Origin: Adiantum capillus-veneris | Taxonomy: Eukaryota > Streptophyta > Polypodiopsida > Polypodiales > Pteridaceae | Direction: 5' to 3' | NCBI GenBank assembly: GCA_014529385.2 | Contig: CM043970.1 | Span: forward strand, 49,965,898 to 50,016,897 | Length of the DNA stretch: 51,000 bases | Shown: positions 1 to 10,815 of the stretch, piece after piece | Position numbering within the stretch: position 1 is the stretch's first letter | How the letters are laid out: each line of letters opens with the position of its first letter | Notes under the pieces: generated by a model | Databases searched by the model: none | What the model was told of the DNA's origin: nothing | Seen by the model: the letters and a program-made list of their open reading frames with translations, nothing else | Program-made: the position numbers and the translations under genes

Positions 1-286
1 TTGGAACCTTATGAAAATTCAACAAAAGAGGGACCACAAGAAGACATTTGCAGTGAGGAAAAACCAGATATTTTGTTGGGATTTTTTGGCGTCCACTTCC
101 ACTCCAATTTTGAGAAAGTGATCAAAATGAAAAATATAGCTCACAAGCTGAATAATCACCTCAACATTTTTCATAAATTTTGAAGCTACCACCAACGAGG
201 TATGATTTTTTTGGTGGACCCTCACCCCAGTCGGTCCACTTTTTCTTACAAGTCACCCTAGACTTCTCTCACCTTCCTTCACACTT

Positions 287-328
<42 letters not shown>

Positions 329-1155
329 CCACACTCACTCATTTCTCTCTACTTCTCCCTCAAATTTGCATCTTCCATGGTTTCTTTCACCCTTTTCACC
401 ATTCACCTCCCCTCTTCACCTCTCACCCTCTCACCTCCATAACTCTCATATGAACTCTACGCGTACATCTCGGGGGGGCCACCTAAGAGTTTTATGACTA
501 TCATGTAGGTGCGGTAAAAGGGGTTATTTAAGTTGATGTTTTCTCACATTTTCACATACATAAGGGTATTGTAAAATAAAATAAAAATTGGAACTAGAAT
601 TTATAGACTAAATAGGAAAATGGTGTATTTTATTCGTAGATAATTCACACATAAGAAGTTTTAAAAATAGTCCTTGAATGCATGCGATATACACAATTTA
701 TACATAGTGACCCTCCCAAGGTGTACATACACCATCTCTATGCCTCTCTCTATTAACTCTAAATTAAAATTTCTTCTTACCTCTTCCATATATACATAGA
801 ATTCAACATGTAAAACCATGCTTAATCTCTGCAAACTAAGGGATTCTCATCAACCAACATCGTCCCTTTCATCATGGTGTTCAACCTTTGTGGCAACGAT
901 GTAAGAAGAGAAGAAGAAGAAGAGACTTGGTAATCATTTTGAAAACCTACACAAGTAAGTTCAAAACTTTTTCAAAGCTTCACCATCACAAGGATTCCCT
1001 CACTTCATTCACCCATCTTCCTTCAACCATCCACCTCATTGTAAATATATCATTATCTTTTTAGTGATTGCTAACACTAACTACTAGCCTACTAACACAA
1101 ACACCCATTGATCTATCTTTAAAAAGTACCTAACCTCATGACATGTACAAATAGT

Positions 1156-1195
<40 letters not shown>

Positions 1196-2200
1196 TCCTT
1201 CCTTAACTCTCTAATTTCACCCTATCTACCATCAATAATGTATTTATCTTGAGCCCACATCCATGACTCAAGTAGACAAAGATGGCCCACTATAAATTGA
1301 TACTAAATAAAATCATAATCTTGATTTGATTAGCTTGTAAAGTAGGATTTCAAATAATATTAAAGAGAGGTCTCCAACCTATAAATAGGCTCTCTCCTTC
1401 TTGTAAATCATCTCCAATATCTCACATAGCATCCCAATACTCTATGCATGAGGAGAGACTTAGGCGTAGTAACCACTTTGTGAGTTTCACACTTGGTGTG
1501 AGAAAAGCTTTCAAGCTACACATTGCAAGTGAGAGACTGTGAGTTCAAAATCTCAAAACCACTATTGTATATGTTCCTCCATTATCAATAAAATTGAGAT
1601 TTGGTGTTTCAAGGATGGATTCAACTTTAAAATCTTCGTCCTTCCACTTGTGCAAAGCAGTTTGGTGAATTCAAGGTGACTTGTGTCTTTTAAGTTCTAT
1701 CAACTGAGCTTGTTTGAGAAAGTTCTTAGTGTGGTTTCATTGCCGAATTGGTGTCCATTGTAAGAGGGTATTGTGGTGAGAGTTCTCCCACACCCTAAGA
1801 TAGTGTGTGTGTTGGCAATGTTTAGCATTCACACTACGCATTGGATTAGTTTTGTACAAGCTCTATGGGAGCGTTGTAACGAACCATCTCCATTTGCAAG
1901 TCATAAACAAGGTATTACACAAGCTCCATTTCTTTATCTCTTCCCTTGCTCTAGATCTCTCTTGCTCTATTTGGTGTATGTCTTGGTGTGAGATTGCTTG
2001 TGTATATTTTGTTGCATCTCTTCTTGGTTGTGATAAAATCTCTCTTGCATCCTAGCTCTCATCCCACAACTAGGTGGTGCCTCTTCTCTTGTTTGGATGT
2101 GGATTTGTTGTTTCTGTTCTTGCTTGTGGTTTCCCCATCACAAGATCCTTGAGAGGTGTTTAGAGGTCGCCTCTCTTGTTGCATGCACTAGACCCCCTCA
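1..2200 (+). repeat. G1 5' LTR, left end cut by window
   Basis: Positions 1 to about 1230 match 38980 to about 39997 at the 3' end of the gypsy element G1, including the same (CA)n and (CT)n tracts, so this is the partner LTR. By comparison with the right copy about 361 bp lie outside the window. The LTR is inferred to end at ...CCCCTCA (2200), just before a PBS-like stretch, which would make it about 2.5 kb, long but usual for Tat-type gypsy LTRs. It holds a TATA box near 1380. No credible protein is encoded. The end position is an inference because the right copy is truncated and cannot confirm it. Confidence 0.65.
1378..1390 (+). promoter_or_regulatory. TATA box of G1 LTR
   Basis: CCTATAAATAGGC is a good plant TATA element inside the LTR. 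It lies about 820 bp upstream of the inferred LTR end, giving a long R-U5 segment. It would drive transcription of G1 on the plus strand. Confidence 0.5.
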
Positions 2201-2203
2201 ATT

Positions 2204-2221
2204 TTGGTGCCCCCACGGAGG
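2204..2221 (+). other. Putative primer binding site of G1
   Basis: TGGTGCCCCCACGGAGG starts a few bases after the inferred LTR end. The initial TGG complements a tRNA CCA end. A related sequence, TTTGGTGCCCCACTAAGG, occurs near 41531 after the G2 LTR. I cannot name the tRNA with confidence. Confidence 0.4.
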
Positions 2222-2422
2222 AGGTCTTGGTGTCTATTGTTGTTTCATATTGCATGAATGCTTAGCTTTTAGCATAATCAAGTAGCTGATTGCATGAATA
2301 ACAAAAACTTGTATGACCCATTTATTCCCATTGCAAGGTAAAATGTGCATATTATTTTTAGCAATAAATTATAACTTCAATGAGTAATTTTTAGAATTTT
2401 GGCCCTCTTAGGTTGGAAAAAA
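2221..2422 (+). other. G1 untranslated leader, left part
   Basis: AT-rich sequence between the G1 PBS and the H1 insertion. The leader resumes at 33034 on the other side of H1. No ORF or conserved motif is seen. Confidence 0.5.
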
Positions 2423-2427
2423 TAAAC
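2423..2427. repeat. Target-site duplication of H1, left copy (TAAAC)
   Basis: TAAAC directly precedes the left H1 LTR and recurs at 33029-33033 directly after the right H1 LTR. A 5-bp duplication is the usual product of LTR-retrotransposon integrase and fixes both ends of H1. Confidence 0.85.
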
Positions 2428-3349
2428 TATTGGGACGGTATGCGCCGTCTTAGATGCTAGCACAACAAGAACTAGACCAACATAATGTCAGCCAAGGATG
2501 GAGAAATGATCTGCAAGTGCATGGAAACAACCAAGTGGTTGTTAATCACCTACTTGACCTTCTAAGATAATCACTACAAAGAAATCTATCCTATCCCACT
2601 ATGTACATGACAACTACCATATTTGCAACACAACTACCTCTCAAAAAATTTGAGAGATAGTCTCTATACACCTAGAGGACACTACCATAACATCTCTACC
2701 CCAATATACTATCTACACACACACGTGCAATCACAATCATGTATGATGTCTGACAGTAAAATTCAAGTCCCAATTTCAAACATGATTAGGCCTAAGGCAT
2801 AGCTTGTATTGCCGTGAACGCATAGATATATAACAATAATGAAATAGACACACGGATAGGGAGAAAACTCATCTTAAAGCTCGAGGAAGAGCTCTTCGCG
2901 AGAAATCCAGAACTGTGCATGCTTGGCATTGATGCGTAGCTTTGACTATAGCTAATGTGTTGATGGAGTCACTTCAACAATGTTTCTCCTATAGTATGTG
3001 TAGAGAGAGAAGGAAGACCCACTCAAACATGGCACACCAAACGTAACATAGTTGAGCCCAAGATTGATTTAAAGAAAAATATATCTCAAGGTTACAAGGG
3101 TTTGGCTTATATACCTCAACCCTAAGTTGGGTATTTTAGCTAAGAGAGGTACTAATTACAATTATTGAATGAATTTGACTCTCCATCTACTTTCATCATT
3201 ACAAGGGTTTTCCCAAGATTTACAACATTAAACGTACTTCCCATAATCAATCAGCTACAATAGCCAGCTTTAGGCAAAAATGATATAATTAATTAATGCG
3301 CCTCCGTTGACCGCTTGGATTTGGTGTTTGTTGGTCAATTGCTTCAACA
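2428..3349 (-). repeat. H1 3' LTR
   Basis: Matches 32081-33028 over its whole length. It starts TATTGGGACGG (the partner has TGTTGGGATGG, so one terminal base is mutated) and ends GCTTCAACA. A TATA box reads TATATAAGCC on the minus strand near 3113-3123. The internal side carries a purine tract on the minus strand, so this is the 3' LTR. It holds a half-copy of the leader palindrome at 2741-2750. Confidence 0.85.
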
Positions 3350-3362
3350 CTCCCCTCTCTCG
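3350..3362 (-). other. Polypurine tract of H1
   Basis: On the minus strand GAGAGAGGGGAG lies immediately upstream of the 3' LTR (TGTTGAAGC...). This is the expected plus-strand priming site and confirms minus-strand orientation. Confidence 0.8.
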
Positions 3363-5040
3363 TGTTCTTGTCGTCCTCGACAAGACTTGTTTTTTTTTGC
3401 TCGGGCGTCCTGTGCTTTGTTTTGAAGGTCATTGTCAGTTGTTGGAGATGAGCCTTCACTTGTGATTGGTCACTCTCTTTAAAGGATTCTCTTGTGTACA
3501 AAGGGTAATGGATTTTGTTGATGAGGCTTTTCTACAACTTGTTATAAGTTTCTCTTTTCTGATGATTGTGCCTTGCATGTTCGTCTTTGAGTACTTTACT
3601 TCTCGTGAGACTTTTGTTGAAGCTTGTACTTTAGTTTTTGTGACCATGATTTGTGTGGAGAAGTTTGAGTGGCTTTGCCACTTTGTCTTGTGAGACAACC
3701 ATTCTTTGTACCTCCTTAGTAAGATCCCTGTTATCTTTTGTAGTCTTTCTTATTGTCTTTGATGTATGTATATTTATATTATTGAAGTGTTTTCCTACAT
3801 TAAGGTCTGAAACCTGGATGACCAAAGGGAAAAACCCAGTGGGAAAAATGCCTTTGGTATACGCTCTTATTTGAGTTGAGATTGTTGGGCTTTGAGTACG
3901 TGTTCATGCAAGGTGAGTGCTTGGGAGAATCAAGAAAAGAGTGCCTATTGCAAGTGCCAATTATGGGACACTCTAAATGCATATGAGAATTGAGAATTTG
4001 TTTCAATAAAACCATGTTGTGTGAGAAGTGAAGGTGATGGGTACTTCAAGGGAAGAATGTAGCACTTGTGATATCCAAAGACATCTCAATAGCTTCCACT
4101 TTTCCTAGAAAGGTTTTTGATGTAGAAGCTTCTCGACTCATTTCTCACTGTGCTCAGTGCGTGTCTTTTAGAAATTATCCTTCTTCTTCTTCTTCGGACT
4201 TAGATTATATAGATTTTGACTCTTATTCTCATCTATTCTAGCATGAGCGACCTAACTTAAATATGCTCAACTGTTCTAGCTCGAGCAGTACCTTTGGTAG
4301 CTAGGAATCTCAAGACCACAAAAATATTACACAAAGATTTGGGACTAATATATTGCTCATTTATTGGCTCAACTGCCCGACACTGACTTTTTATGCCATT
4401 TTTAATGGCGACTTGGACTTACCTTTTTTTGAAGCCATTTCATGTTGTAAGAAGGTTCTTGAGTTTGCAGACTTCATCATTGTGGTGGTCTGTGGATGCC
4501 ATCATTTTGTTTATAATTGGGCATACTCTAGATCGTTATATTTGAATCAATGTTGATATTTACTTGAAGCTCAATTTTCTCTCAAGTCTGTTGATTTCAA
4601 TAATTGTAGTTTCCATTTGGATCGTGAAAATATTTTTTGCTCTTGAGTTGGTAAGCGTTGATGTCGCTTTACCTTTTGTCCAATTTTTTTGTGTTAATAT
4701 GAGCTAATGAGCTCCTTCATTTCATGCTTGATTGTGGGTTAGTATTTGTTAGTTTGTTAGTTTTTTTTTTGGTTTTGTTGGCGACATTATTCCGTATGTC
4801 TTTTTATGTAGCATTTGCTCCCCCCTCTTGTGGCTGAGTCCTCTTGAGTGATTTGAAATTACGGCTTGATGGGGTTGGTCATTGTGTCTGGGTGATGTCA
4901 TTTTATAATTTGATCCATGATGGGCTTTTGACCCATTTCACCTTGACGTCTATTTTGGTTTGGACCTTTGGTTTCCATTCTTGTTTGATGGGTAATTCCT
5001 TTGCTGATACCTCCTTATATTTTATCATTGGGACCCAAAT
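3363..5040 (-). other. H1 3' region, no recognisable gene
   Basis: About 1.7 kb between the last coding trace and the PPT. Short ORFs on both strands look random. The only landmark is a second purine-rich run, AAGAGGGGGGAG on the minus strand near 4818-4831, just beyond the basic tail. In an autonomous gypsy element this part would hold RT-RNase H-integrase, but I see none of their motifs. Confidence 0.6.
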
Positions 5041-5575
5041 TTGATAGTAGTTCTTTTGGGCTTGATATAGCTTCTTGGGTCCCCAAAGTTGCTATGTCGT
5101 AACTTCTAGAGTCCTTGTTGGTGACTTTGATGGAGACTTCTTCTTTTGGTTGGTCCACTGATCTTGGGGTTTTTTAGTGGCCTGTTTGGGTATCCAAATA
5201 TATTCTTGATTCTTCTGTGCATGAAGTACTCTCTTTGAAACCCACACATGTTTCTAATAACCCTATGGATGTGACTATGTGTGTTTATGATTTGGAGACT
5301 TAGATTTTTGCTTTGGTTGTCTCTTTTGTGATCTTTGTTGTTGACACTTGGACGTTAAAGTTGAAGATGTCTCTTCTAAGAGTTTTTCTTTCTTGATCCA
5401 GATTTTCTGGTTAGCCAAGCTGTTCTTTAGGTATCCAAATTTGACGGTGTGGACCAGGTTCATTGATCTTGGGGATAACCTTTGTTGGTTGGGCTTTTGT
5501 AGGGATTGTCTTTGCGGTATTGGTTTCCATTTTTGAATCTAGAGCTGGTCCTTGTTTGGGCAATTGTGAAGCTAA
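5041..5575 (-). pseudogene. H1 basic tail with W-[VI]-P-K repeats
   Basis: Reading the minus strand across frames gives a lysine- and glutamine-rich tract with recurring tryptophan motifs: QIWIPKEQLG and KIWIKKEKLLEE near 5400-5460, EYIWIPKQ near 5200, LWGPKK near 5080 and QIWVP near 5040. Frames change and stops interrupt, so the gene is decayed. A similar tail with YKWVPK, WRWIPK and VWVPKK follows the protease in E1. It occupies the place where RT would follow protease in a full gypsy polyprotein. The function is unknown. Basic repeats could bind nucleic acid, but that is inference. Confidence 0.5.
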
Positions 5576-5578
5576 CTC

Positions 5579-5971
5579 TTATGTAGGTTTTTCACTTTCA
5601 TGAGTCTTGTGTTTAGTAACAAATGCAATTGTGTGATTTCCTTTGAATATTTGAATATGCAAAGCAATTTGTGAGCAGGCAATTTGGGTGTCATAAGCTT
5701 TTTGCCAAGGTTGTCCCAATAGCAGTTGATATTGCATTTGTGTATCGAAGACAATGGAGAACTGGTGTGTACACATGGTATTTCCCAATTGTAGTGGAAT
5801 TATTGATGAGCCTATGATATTAGCTTGATAACCAATAAATCCTTCAATGTCTTTGTTTGTGGCTTGTAATTCCACCTCAACAAGCTTGTTATATAAGCTT
5901 AAGGAAATCAAATTTCCTAGTGCTTTTGTATCAACCATTGCTAGTGCTTGCACTTTATTATATCTAGCCAT
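5579..5971 (-). pseudogene. H1 second retropepsin-like domain
   Basis: A 130-codon open stretch resembling a gypsy aspartic protease: ALAMVDTKALGNLIS near the start corresponds to the catalytic A-[ML]-V-D-T-G-A-x-G-N-L-I-S region, and QYQLLLGQPWQK near residue 80 corresponds to the conserved LLG-[RQ]-PW segment. The catalytic triplet is DTK rather than DTG or DSG, so it is probably inactive. The reading frame ends in an adjacent stop at 5579. It follows another protease-like domain at about 6470-6860, so H1 carries two different retropepsin-like segments in a row. A fragment of an older, unrelated element at this spot is an alternative. Confidence 0.6.
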
Positions 5972-6380
5972 TACTTGAACAATTGTCTCTATATAGTTAT
6001 CCTCCTGTTTATCCTACTGGATGTGTTTTATGGCAGTATTTGGAGTTTGTCGAGTGGATTGGGTTTCTTGCACCTGAAGACCCTACTTTAAACTATCTTT
6101 ACAAACCAGTTGAGATTTCTCTCCTCCCTCTGCTAGCACACTAAAACCATAATAAGGAACCACATCATATCCACTTTCATTGTTGCAAAATTTAGTCGTT
6201 GGACAATGGATTGTGGCACATACATCTAATGTTGCTAAGGACGTGCTTCCATTCCAAGGGTTCTAACGCTTCTACTGGAAAAGTTTTAGGATGTAATCTG
6301 TGTCCTCTATAGATCTTTCTAAGATATGCTCCTCTTGTTTGAGACTTCCGCAATTAGATGCTCCACACATTTATAGCTCT
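5972..6380 (-). other. Spacer between the two H1 protease-like domains
   Basis: No ORF of note. It separates the first protease-like segment from the second. Coding traces are too weak to assign a product. Confidence 0.4.
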
Positions 6381-6860
6381 TTGGACTTACCCAACCATGC
6401 TAGAAGTTTGAACCCGGCTATACTAGCGGCATCAAACTCCTCAACAGGTGTTCTTATGATGTCCTTATTGCTATGGTCTTTTAGATTTATGTAGGCTGTG
6501 GTTTCCAAATGTCTCAGATAGATATGGTCATATCCCCAATCTTGGACCATCTTCAGCTCTGCCGCATGAATGGTCGTCCTAATAGGACATCATAGCTGTT
6601 ATTCTTGCCAAAATAAACCACAACAAATGTATGCTCATACTCAATACCACAAGTGGTTACAAACTATCTTTTCTAGAAGATCGAGGGGCTTTTCCATGTA
6701 GCCATCTGCAAGCTGCAATTTCATTCTGGTTGCTTTTAAGACCGGTCTTTTCCATTGTTTCCAGATCTCTTTTGTTGTGATGGCAACTCCAGCTCCACTG
6801 TACAATATGACCATGGTAGTGACACTTTGAAATTCAATTGGAAGAGTAGTATTGCGATCC
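6380..6860 (-). pseudogene. H1 retropepsin (first protease-like domain), broken
   Basis: Minus-strand translation gives a block aligned with the E1 protease: VILYSGAGVAITTKEIW, then LQLADGYMEKPLDLLE, then after a frameshift near 6665 a segment with VLLGRPFMRQ, then after another shift KMVQDWGYDHIYL. In E1 the same landmarks read ILDGGAGVSIVTK, MVNGSIVKPIGMLE, MILGRPFMRE and KMVHDWSKNHVYL. The catalytic Asp of D-G-G-A-G is Tyr here, and at least two frameshifts are present, so the copy is dead. The shared layout shows that H and E proteases are related. Confidence 0.65.
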
Positions 6861-7021
6861 TTTCCCTCACAATACTCTCCAGCCTTGTTTCATGGAATTG
6901 GCCTAGTGTTGAGCTCAGGATTCTCAAGCTCTTTGATCCCTTCTTTGATTTGAGTTTCTGCATTCTTTATGCCAAACTTCTCCAAACATTTCCCTACGGT
7001 ATTCCACATGTTTGGTCGTGT

Positions 7022-7282
7022 TTATAGAATTTTAGCAAATGTGATTGTACAATTTACATGAGTAGATAGAAGGTCTATCAGGCCCTTTGAGCCCATGAAC
7101 TTTTTAGAGGACAATCTCTGGGACGAGATAGCCACGATGTTTGATTTAGCTTCATGTTCTCCCGTATATGAGGGTGGGGTTCTCAAGGAATGAGGCTTAC
7201 TATCTATAGACGAGAAAGATCCCTTATCTCCAAAATATGATTGCATTTCTAAATCCACTTGAGACCTTGCCTCAAATTCCAC
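7022..7282 (-). pseudogene. H1 polyprotein linker, unknown
   Basis: An 86-codon open frame just upstream of the protease on the minus strand. It is rich in Ser and Lys with no recognised domain. Its place between an acidic linker and the protease suggests it is part of the same ancestral polyprotein, broken by frameshifts. Confidence 0.4.
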
Positions 7283-7327
7283 AATTGAAGGAAGAAAGAT
7301 ATCTCTCCCCTTACCGGATTGATTTGC

Positions 7328-7765
7328 TCAATGAATCAGCTCATTGGCTTCATTTGCCTCATGGATTTGTTGCCATAAGTCATCCATACCATCCACTTCT
7401 CTATATTCCTTAGGTATGGTAGGATAAAGATCCTCTAATGAATTATCTATGGTATTCAGCACTACCCTTGGCTTTTCTAGCTCTATGTCAGGCTTTAGAC
7501 CCTTAGTCGTATTTTTAGGTTCTGATCTAGGTGGGATTATAGACATTGGTGGTGGAACCTCTATCCAACCTCTTGCTTTGCTAGCTGAAGGTGCTATTAA
7601 GGCTTGTGCTACCTGAATCTTCTTTTGACACATCTCTAGTTGTTGCTTCTCTAGCTCAGCATATGGATATGTCATCCATTTTTGCTCTTGCATTTGATTG
7701 TTCTTAAGCTGTGCTTTGTAGGCTTTCAGGATGGCTTCTAACAATTCATTGAATTTTTTGACCAA
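7328..7765 (-). pseudogene. H1 polyprotein linker, coiled-coil-like and acidic
   Basis: A 145-codon open frame. Residues about 1-60 are rich in Lys, Gln, Glu and Leu (ELLEAILKAYKAQLKNNQMQ), suggesting a helical or coiled-coil segment. The C-terminal half is acidic with Pro. E1 and E2 have comparably placed linkers (12292-12567 and 46315-46542) between knuckles and protease. No enzymatic motif is seen. The frame is shifted relative to the upstream knuckle ORF. Confidence 0.45.
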
Positions 7766-7871
7766 GACCGATCCTCCCGAACTAGCAATTCTAAAGTCTT
7801 ACTTTCACTGGGCTCTTCTGGCGATGAAGTTATTGGTGCAACCGTAGGTGCAACCCTTTCTTCATGCTGTC

Positions 7872-8489
7872 TTATTTGTTCCTTTGCTTGTGTAGCTTGT
7901 CCACTAGGGAATTCTTCTCTTGTTCCCTACATGCTTTCATCCTAGCCTTCCTAGATTTCAAGCTATTGTTTTTACTACTTGGTTCTTTGCTAGGTGCATC
8001 CATTTTTGGCTCTTCAACTACAGGTTCTTCAATAGCTTTTTGAGTCTCAACTCTAGTTATAGCCTGAATAGGCACAACATTATGATTTTTTGAACTGCTT
8101 GGAAGTTGTACAATCCCTTTGACCTCATTTGTGTCCGTCCCTCTCCTGGATAGATGGTGTGGACAATTAGGAATCATATGTGTTTTTGCACAATCAGTAC
8201 AATAGCCATTTACTTGAATCATCTACTTGCAAGGATATTCCAATCTTGGGGCTTTTGGTATTTTGGGATGACTGTAAACAAATTGTGCGATAGTCATGGA
8301 CCTAGTTGAGATAAAGGACAATGTTCTTGCATCCATATTATATCGCTTTTTCGTTGGTTGGACTGCTGTGTACCTTGGTAGAAGAGGTGTTATTTTGGTT
8401 GGTTGTGCATATCTTTGGTTATAATAACACCCTTCCGTTGTATGGTTTGTCCATTTTTTTTCAATTTTGCACCATAGAGGTTCTTGGAG
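7872..8489 (-). pseudogene. H1 gag, zinc-knuckle part (downstream of E1 insertion)
   Basis: One frame from the E1 insertion to 7872 with a single in-frame TAG at 8223-8225. It contains CTDCAKTHMIPNC, a knuckle of spacing CX2CX3HX4C, and before it a Cys/His cluster WCKIEKKW...NHTTEGC that may be a second, non-canonical knuckle. The C-terminal part is rich in Ser, Lys and Glu. A nucleocapsid-like role (RNA binding and packaging) is inferred from the knuckles. The frame continues into 29044-29490 once E1 and one TSD copy are subtracted. Confidence 0.65.
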
Positions 8490-8494
8490 GTCAG
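8490..8494. repeat. Target-site duplication of E1, left copy (GTCAG)
   Basis: GTCAG abuts the left E1 LTR and recurs at 29044-29048 after the right LTR. Subtracting E1 plus one copy keeps the H1 gag reading frame open across the junction, which independently confirms the insertion site. Confidence 0.88.
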
Positions 8495-8728
8495 TGTGTG
8501 TGTATGTCGCACGTGTCAATGCAAGGAACTTGCCGATACACTATGTGCGGGCCACAAATGGATCCAAGCACACAACAAGCCTAAACTAGTAAGCTCCAAG
8601 AAGGCGATGGTGTGTCACTCACCGCTGTACGCTTGCTGTCGTTGAGGATTCCTTGCCGCGAAGAAGAGGGAGACGCCGCTACGCCACACTCAACCGCCTT
8701 GCCGTCGTTGTGCCGTCGCAATGATCGA

Positions 8729-8806
<78 letters not shown>

Positions 8807-9118
8807 GTATACACATACACAATGAGAAGAAGAAGAAGAAGATGGAGATGGAGCAAGAGCACTCTTCAATTGCACAAATGAGAGAATGAGTGAATTTTAG
8901 GTTTAGTTGACTTTTATATGAGCTCGCCCCATTCACACTTGGGCGTCCATGCTTAGACAACTAATCCCTTGAATGTTCCAGTTAGAGTGCACCTCGCATC
9001 GACGATCACTCTTACCCTTTTCCTATCGGATCGACAAGCCCGGTACCTGACTCTACCAAGTAAATAATACAACGTCTGTCGTAGGTGGTAGGGTGTCCGT
9101 GATCCGTGAGGGTTAACA
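8495..9118 (-). repeat. E1 3' LTR
   Basis: Matches 28446-29043 and both E2 LTRs. On the minus strand it runs TGTTAACCCTCA... to ...CACA. A TATA box reads CATATAAAAG on the minus strand at about 8911-8921. It contains a long (CT)n run at 8732-8804, expanded relative to the partner LTR. Confidence 0.88.
8732..8804. repeat. (CT)n microsatellite in E1 3' LTR
   Basis: About 36 CT units. The partner 5' LTR has about 9 units (28686-28703). LTRs are identical at insertion, so the difference arose afterwards. Translations of this run are artefacts. Confidence 0.95.
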
Positions 9119-9131
9119 TGCCCCCCTTCTT
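9119..9131 (-). other. Polypurine tract of E1
   Basis: On the minus strand AAGAAGGGGGGCA directly precedes the 3' LTR start TGTTAACC. The E2 counterpart at 43510-43522 reads AGGAAGGGGGGCA. Confidence 0.85.
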
Positions 9132-10815
9132 GATGTAGATTCCATCCTCGGAAGCTATTGAGTTGAAGCGCGTTCATCGATGTGGAAGATCATTTGAGAT
9201 GAATGTCCTTAGCCTTCTTCAGTCACTGCAAAATCAAATAATATTGGCACACTAATTGCATTCACATATACAATTAAAAATCATATGCAGTTTTAGGCAG
9301 ACAAATTGATTAGTAGCATAATTTTAAACCATTTGTCAGCAATAAAAATTAAATTGCAATATAATGAAACGCATAAATAGTTGGGAAGGTAAAAAACTAA
9401 ACAAGTTCGGTGTCGCTAATTCAACGGTCGAAAGGCACTAAAGATCGACTATTAATACCATGGGCAAGATTCTCAATTTTCTCTGGTTAATTAAGTTGTT
9501 TAATCACGAGAGCCAAGTATTTCATGTTCGAGGGCTGACTAGAGGCTATACCTAGAAGACCTTGTAGTTAAGCTACGATAAAAGGAATTTCTCACGAAAT
9601 CATCGCCTGACTGATTACTTTTTCTTTGACCCCCCAAAGTCTTTTCACAGTGATTCCATTTTGATGTGTGTGCTTATTTTGTATGCCTTAGGTTTTTTGT
9701 TTTTCAAGGAAAAGCGCCCACACTGGGAATCTCTAGGGCTCTAGTACCATAGGCGATACATGTGAGTGAAGTGCCAAATCAAGCTGAGATTTCTCTTCCA
9801 GCTTAAGATTTTCCATTGTGGCACTTTGATTTTTTTAATTTTTTTTCAGCATTTTAATTTTGTAACTTTGGGGGGTCATATAACACTGTTACCCTCCCCA
9901 AGCTCATCACACTAGTAAACTCCCTTTATAATACTTAAGCTAAAGGTCAAGAGGGACTAAGCCCACTAGAAAGCCCTAGTACATTTCACACAATGCTGCC
10001 TAAATCGGATTAAGAACCTAAGTAACCATTGATTATTAGGAAGGAATTCCCCATGGTATTAAGAGAAGATCTCTAACACCTAACTTGGTCAAACTAGCTT
10101 AGTCGGACTGCTTGACCTAGACAAGTGATTATGACAAAAAATTACATTGAATTTAATGTTTGATACTAAGAAAATGTGTTGAATATTATGCTACCAATCA
10201 CAATTAAAGCAAACAAACATGGATGCAAAAAGATAAGGGGCAGTGCTAATGGACAAGAAACACCTGTTTGTATTGATTATCGCGCTTGGTTTGAAAAGTG
10301 GATGAGAGAAAGATTCCATGAAGGTCCAAATCCTAACCACAACAACACGTTCTTGTACACACGAAGAAACACAAAGAATACCTCTAGGAGGCACATTAGT
10401 GGGAAGAAAGAACTTTGCTAATCACTAAACTCTAAAACAGAAACACTCCTATCGTACTAATCCTACCAACCCTCCATCACTCGAGTGATGAGGATCAAAG
10501 GTGTTTTATGACATAGGTTTCTGTTTCAGTGTACCAGATGTGAATGTGTAGGTCTAAGTCAATGTTTTGACTTTTATTGTGCATACTCGTTTGCTAATTG
10601 CTCTTGCTCTTTACTTTTTTTCTTTTTTGTGAGTATAAGGCTTTATATATACGTTCCCTAAGATTGGTGATTGAGATGTCAAGGAAAGAAGGTTGAGACG
10701 GGAGTGAGTGAATGATGACTGTCAGCAAACACTCCTCCCTTCCTTGGGTAGATCATACCGTTTGAAATGTGCTTGTCACCCTTTGAAACCAATTGTTCCA
10801 GTTGGTAATCGGTGA
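9132..10815 (-). other. E1 conserved noncoding 3' block
   Basis: About 1.7 kb without a convincing ORF, AT-rich, clearly homologous over its length to 43523-45215 in E2. Landmarks shared by both copies include TTGACCCCCCAAAGTC, TCTCTAGGGCTCTAGTACC and the repeated ACCTAGACAAGTGATTATG. It sits between the coding region and the PPT, where pol is missing. Its preservation in both copies suggests either recent common origin or cis-acting function. The sequence alone does not decide. Confidence 0.6.

Noticed and set aside
3456-4015. Overlapping 60-80 codon ORFs on both strands as small genes
   Set aside because: No domain, no homologous counterpart in the window, and random-looking composition in the noncoding 3' part of H1.
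8612-8960. ORFs encoding long Ser-Leu or Arg-Glu repeats
   Set aside because: They are translations of the (CT)n microsatellite in the E1 LTR. The same applies to similar ORFs near 28680, 43090 and 50600.
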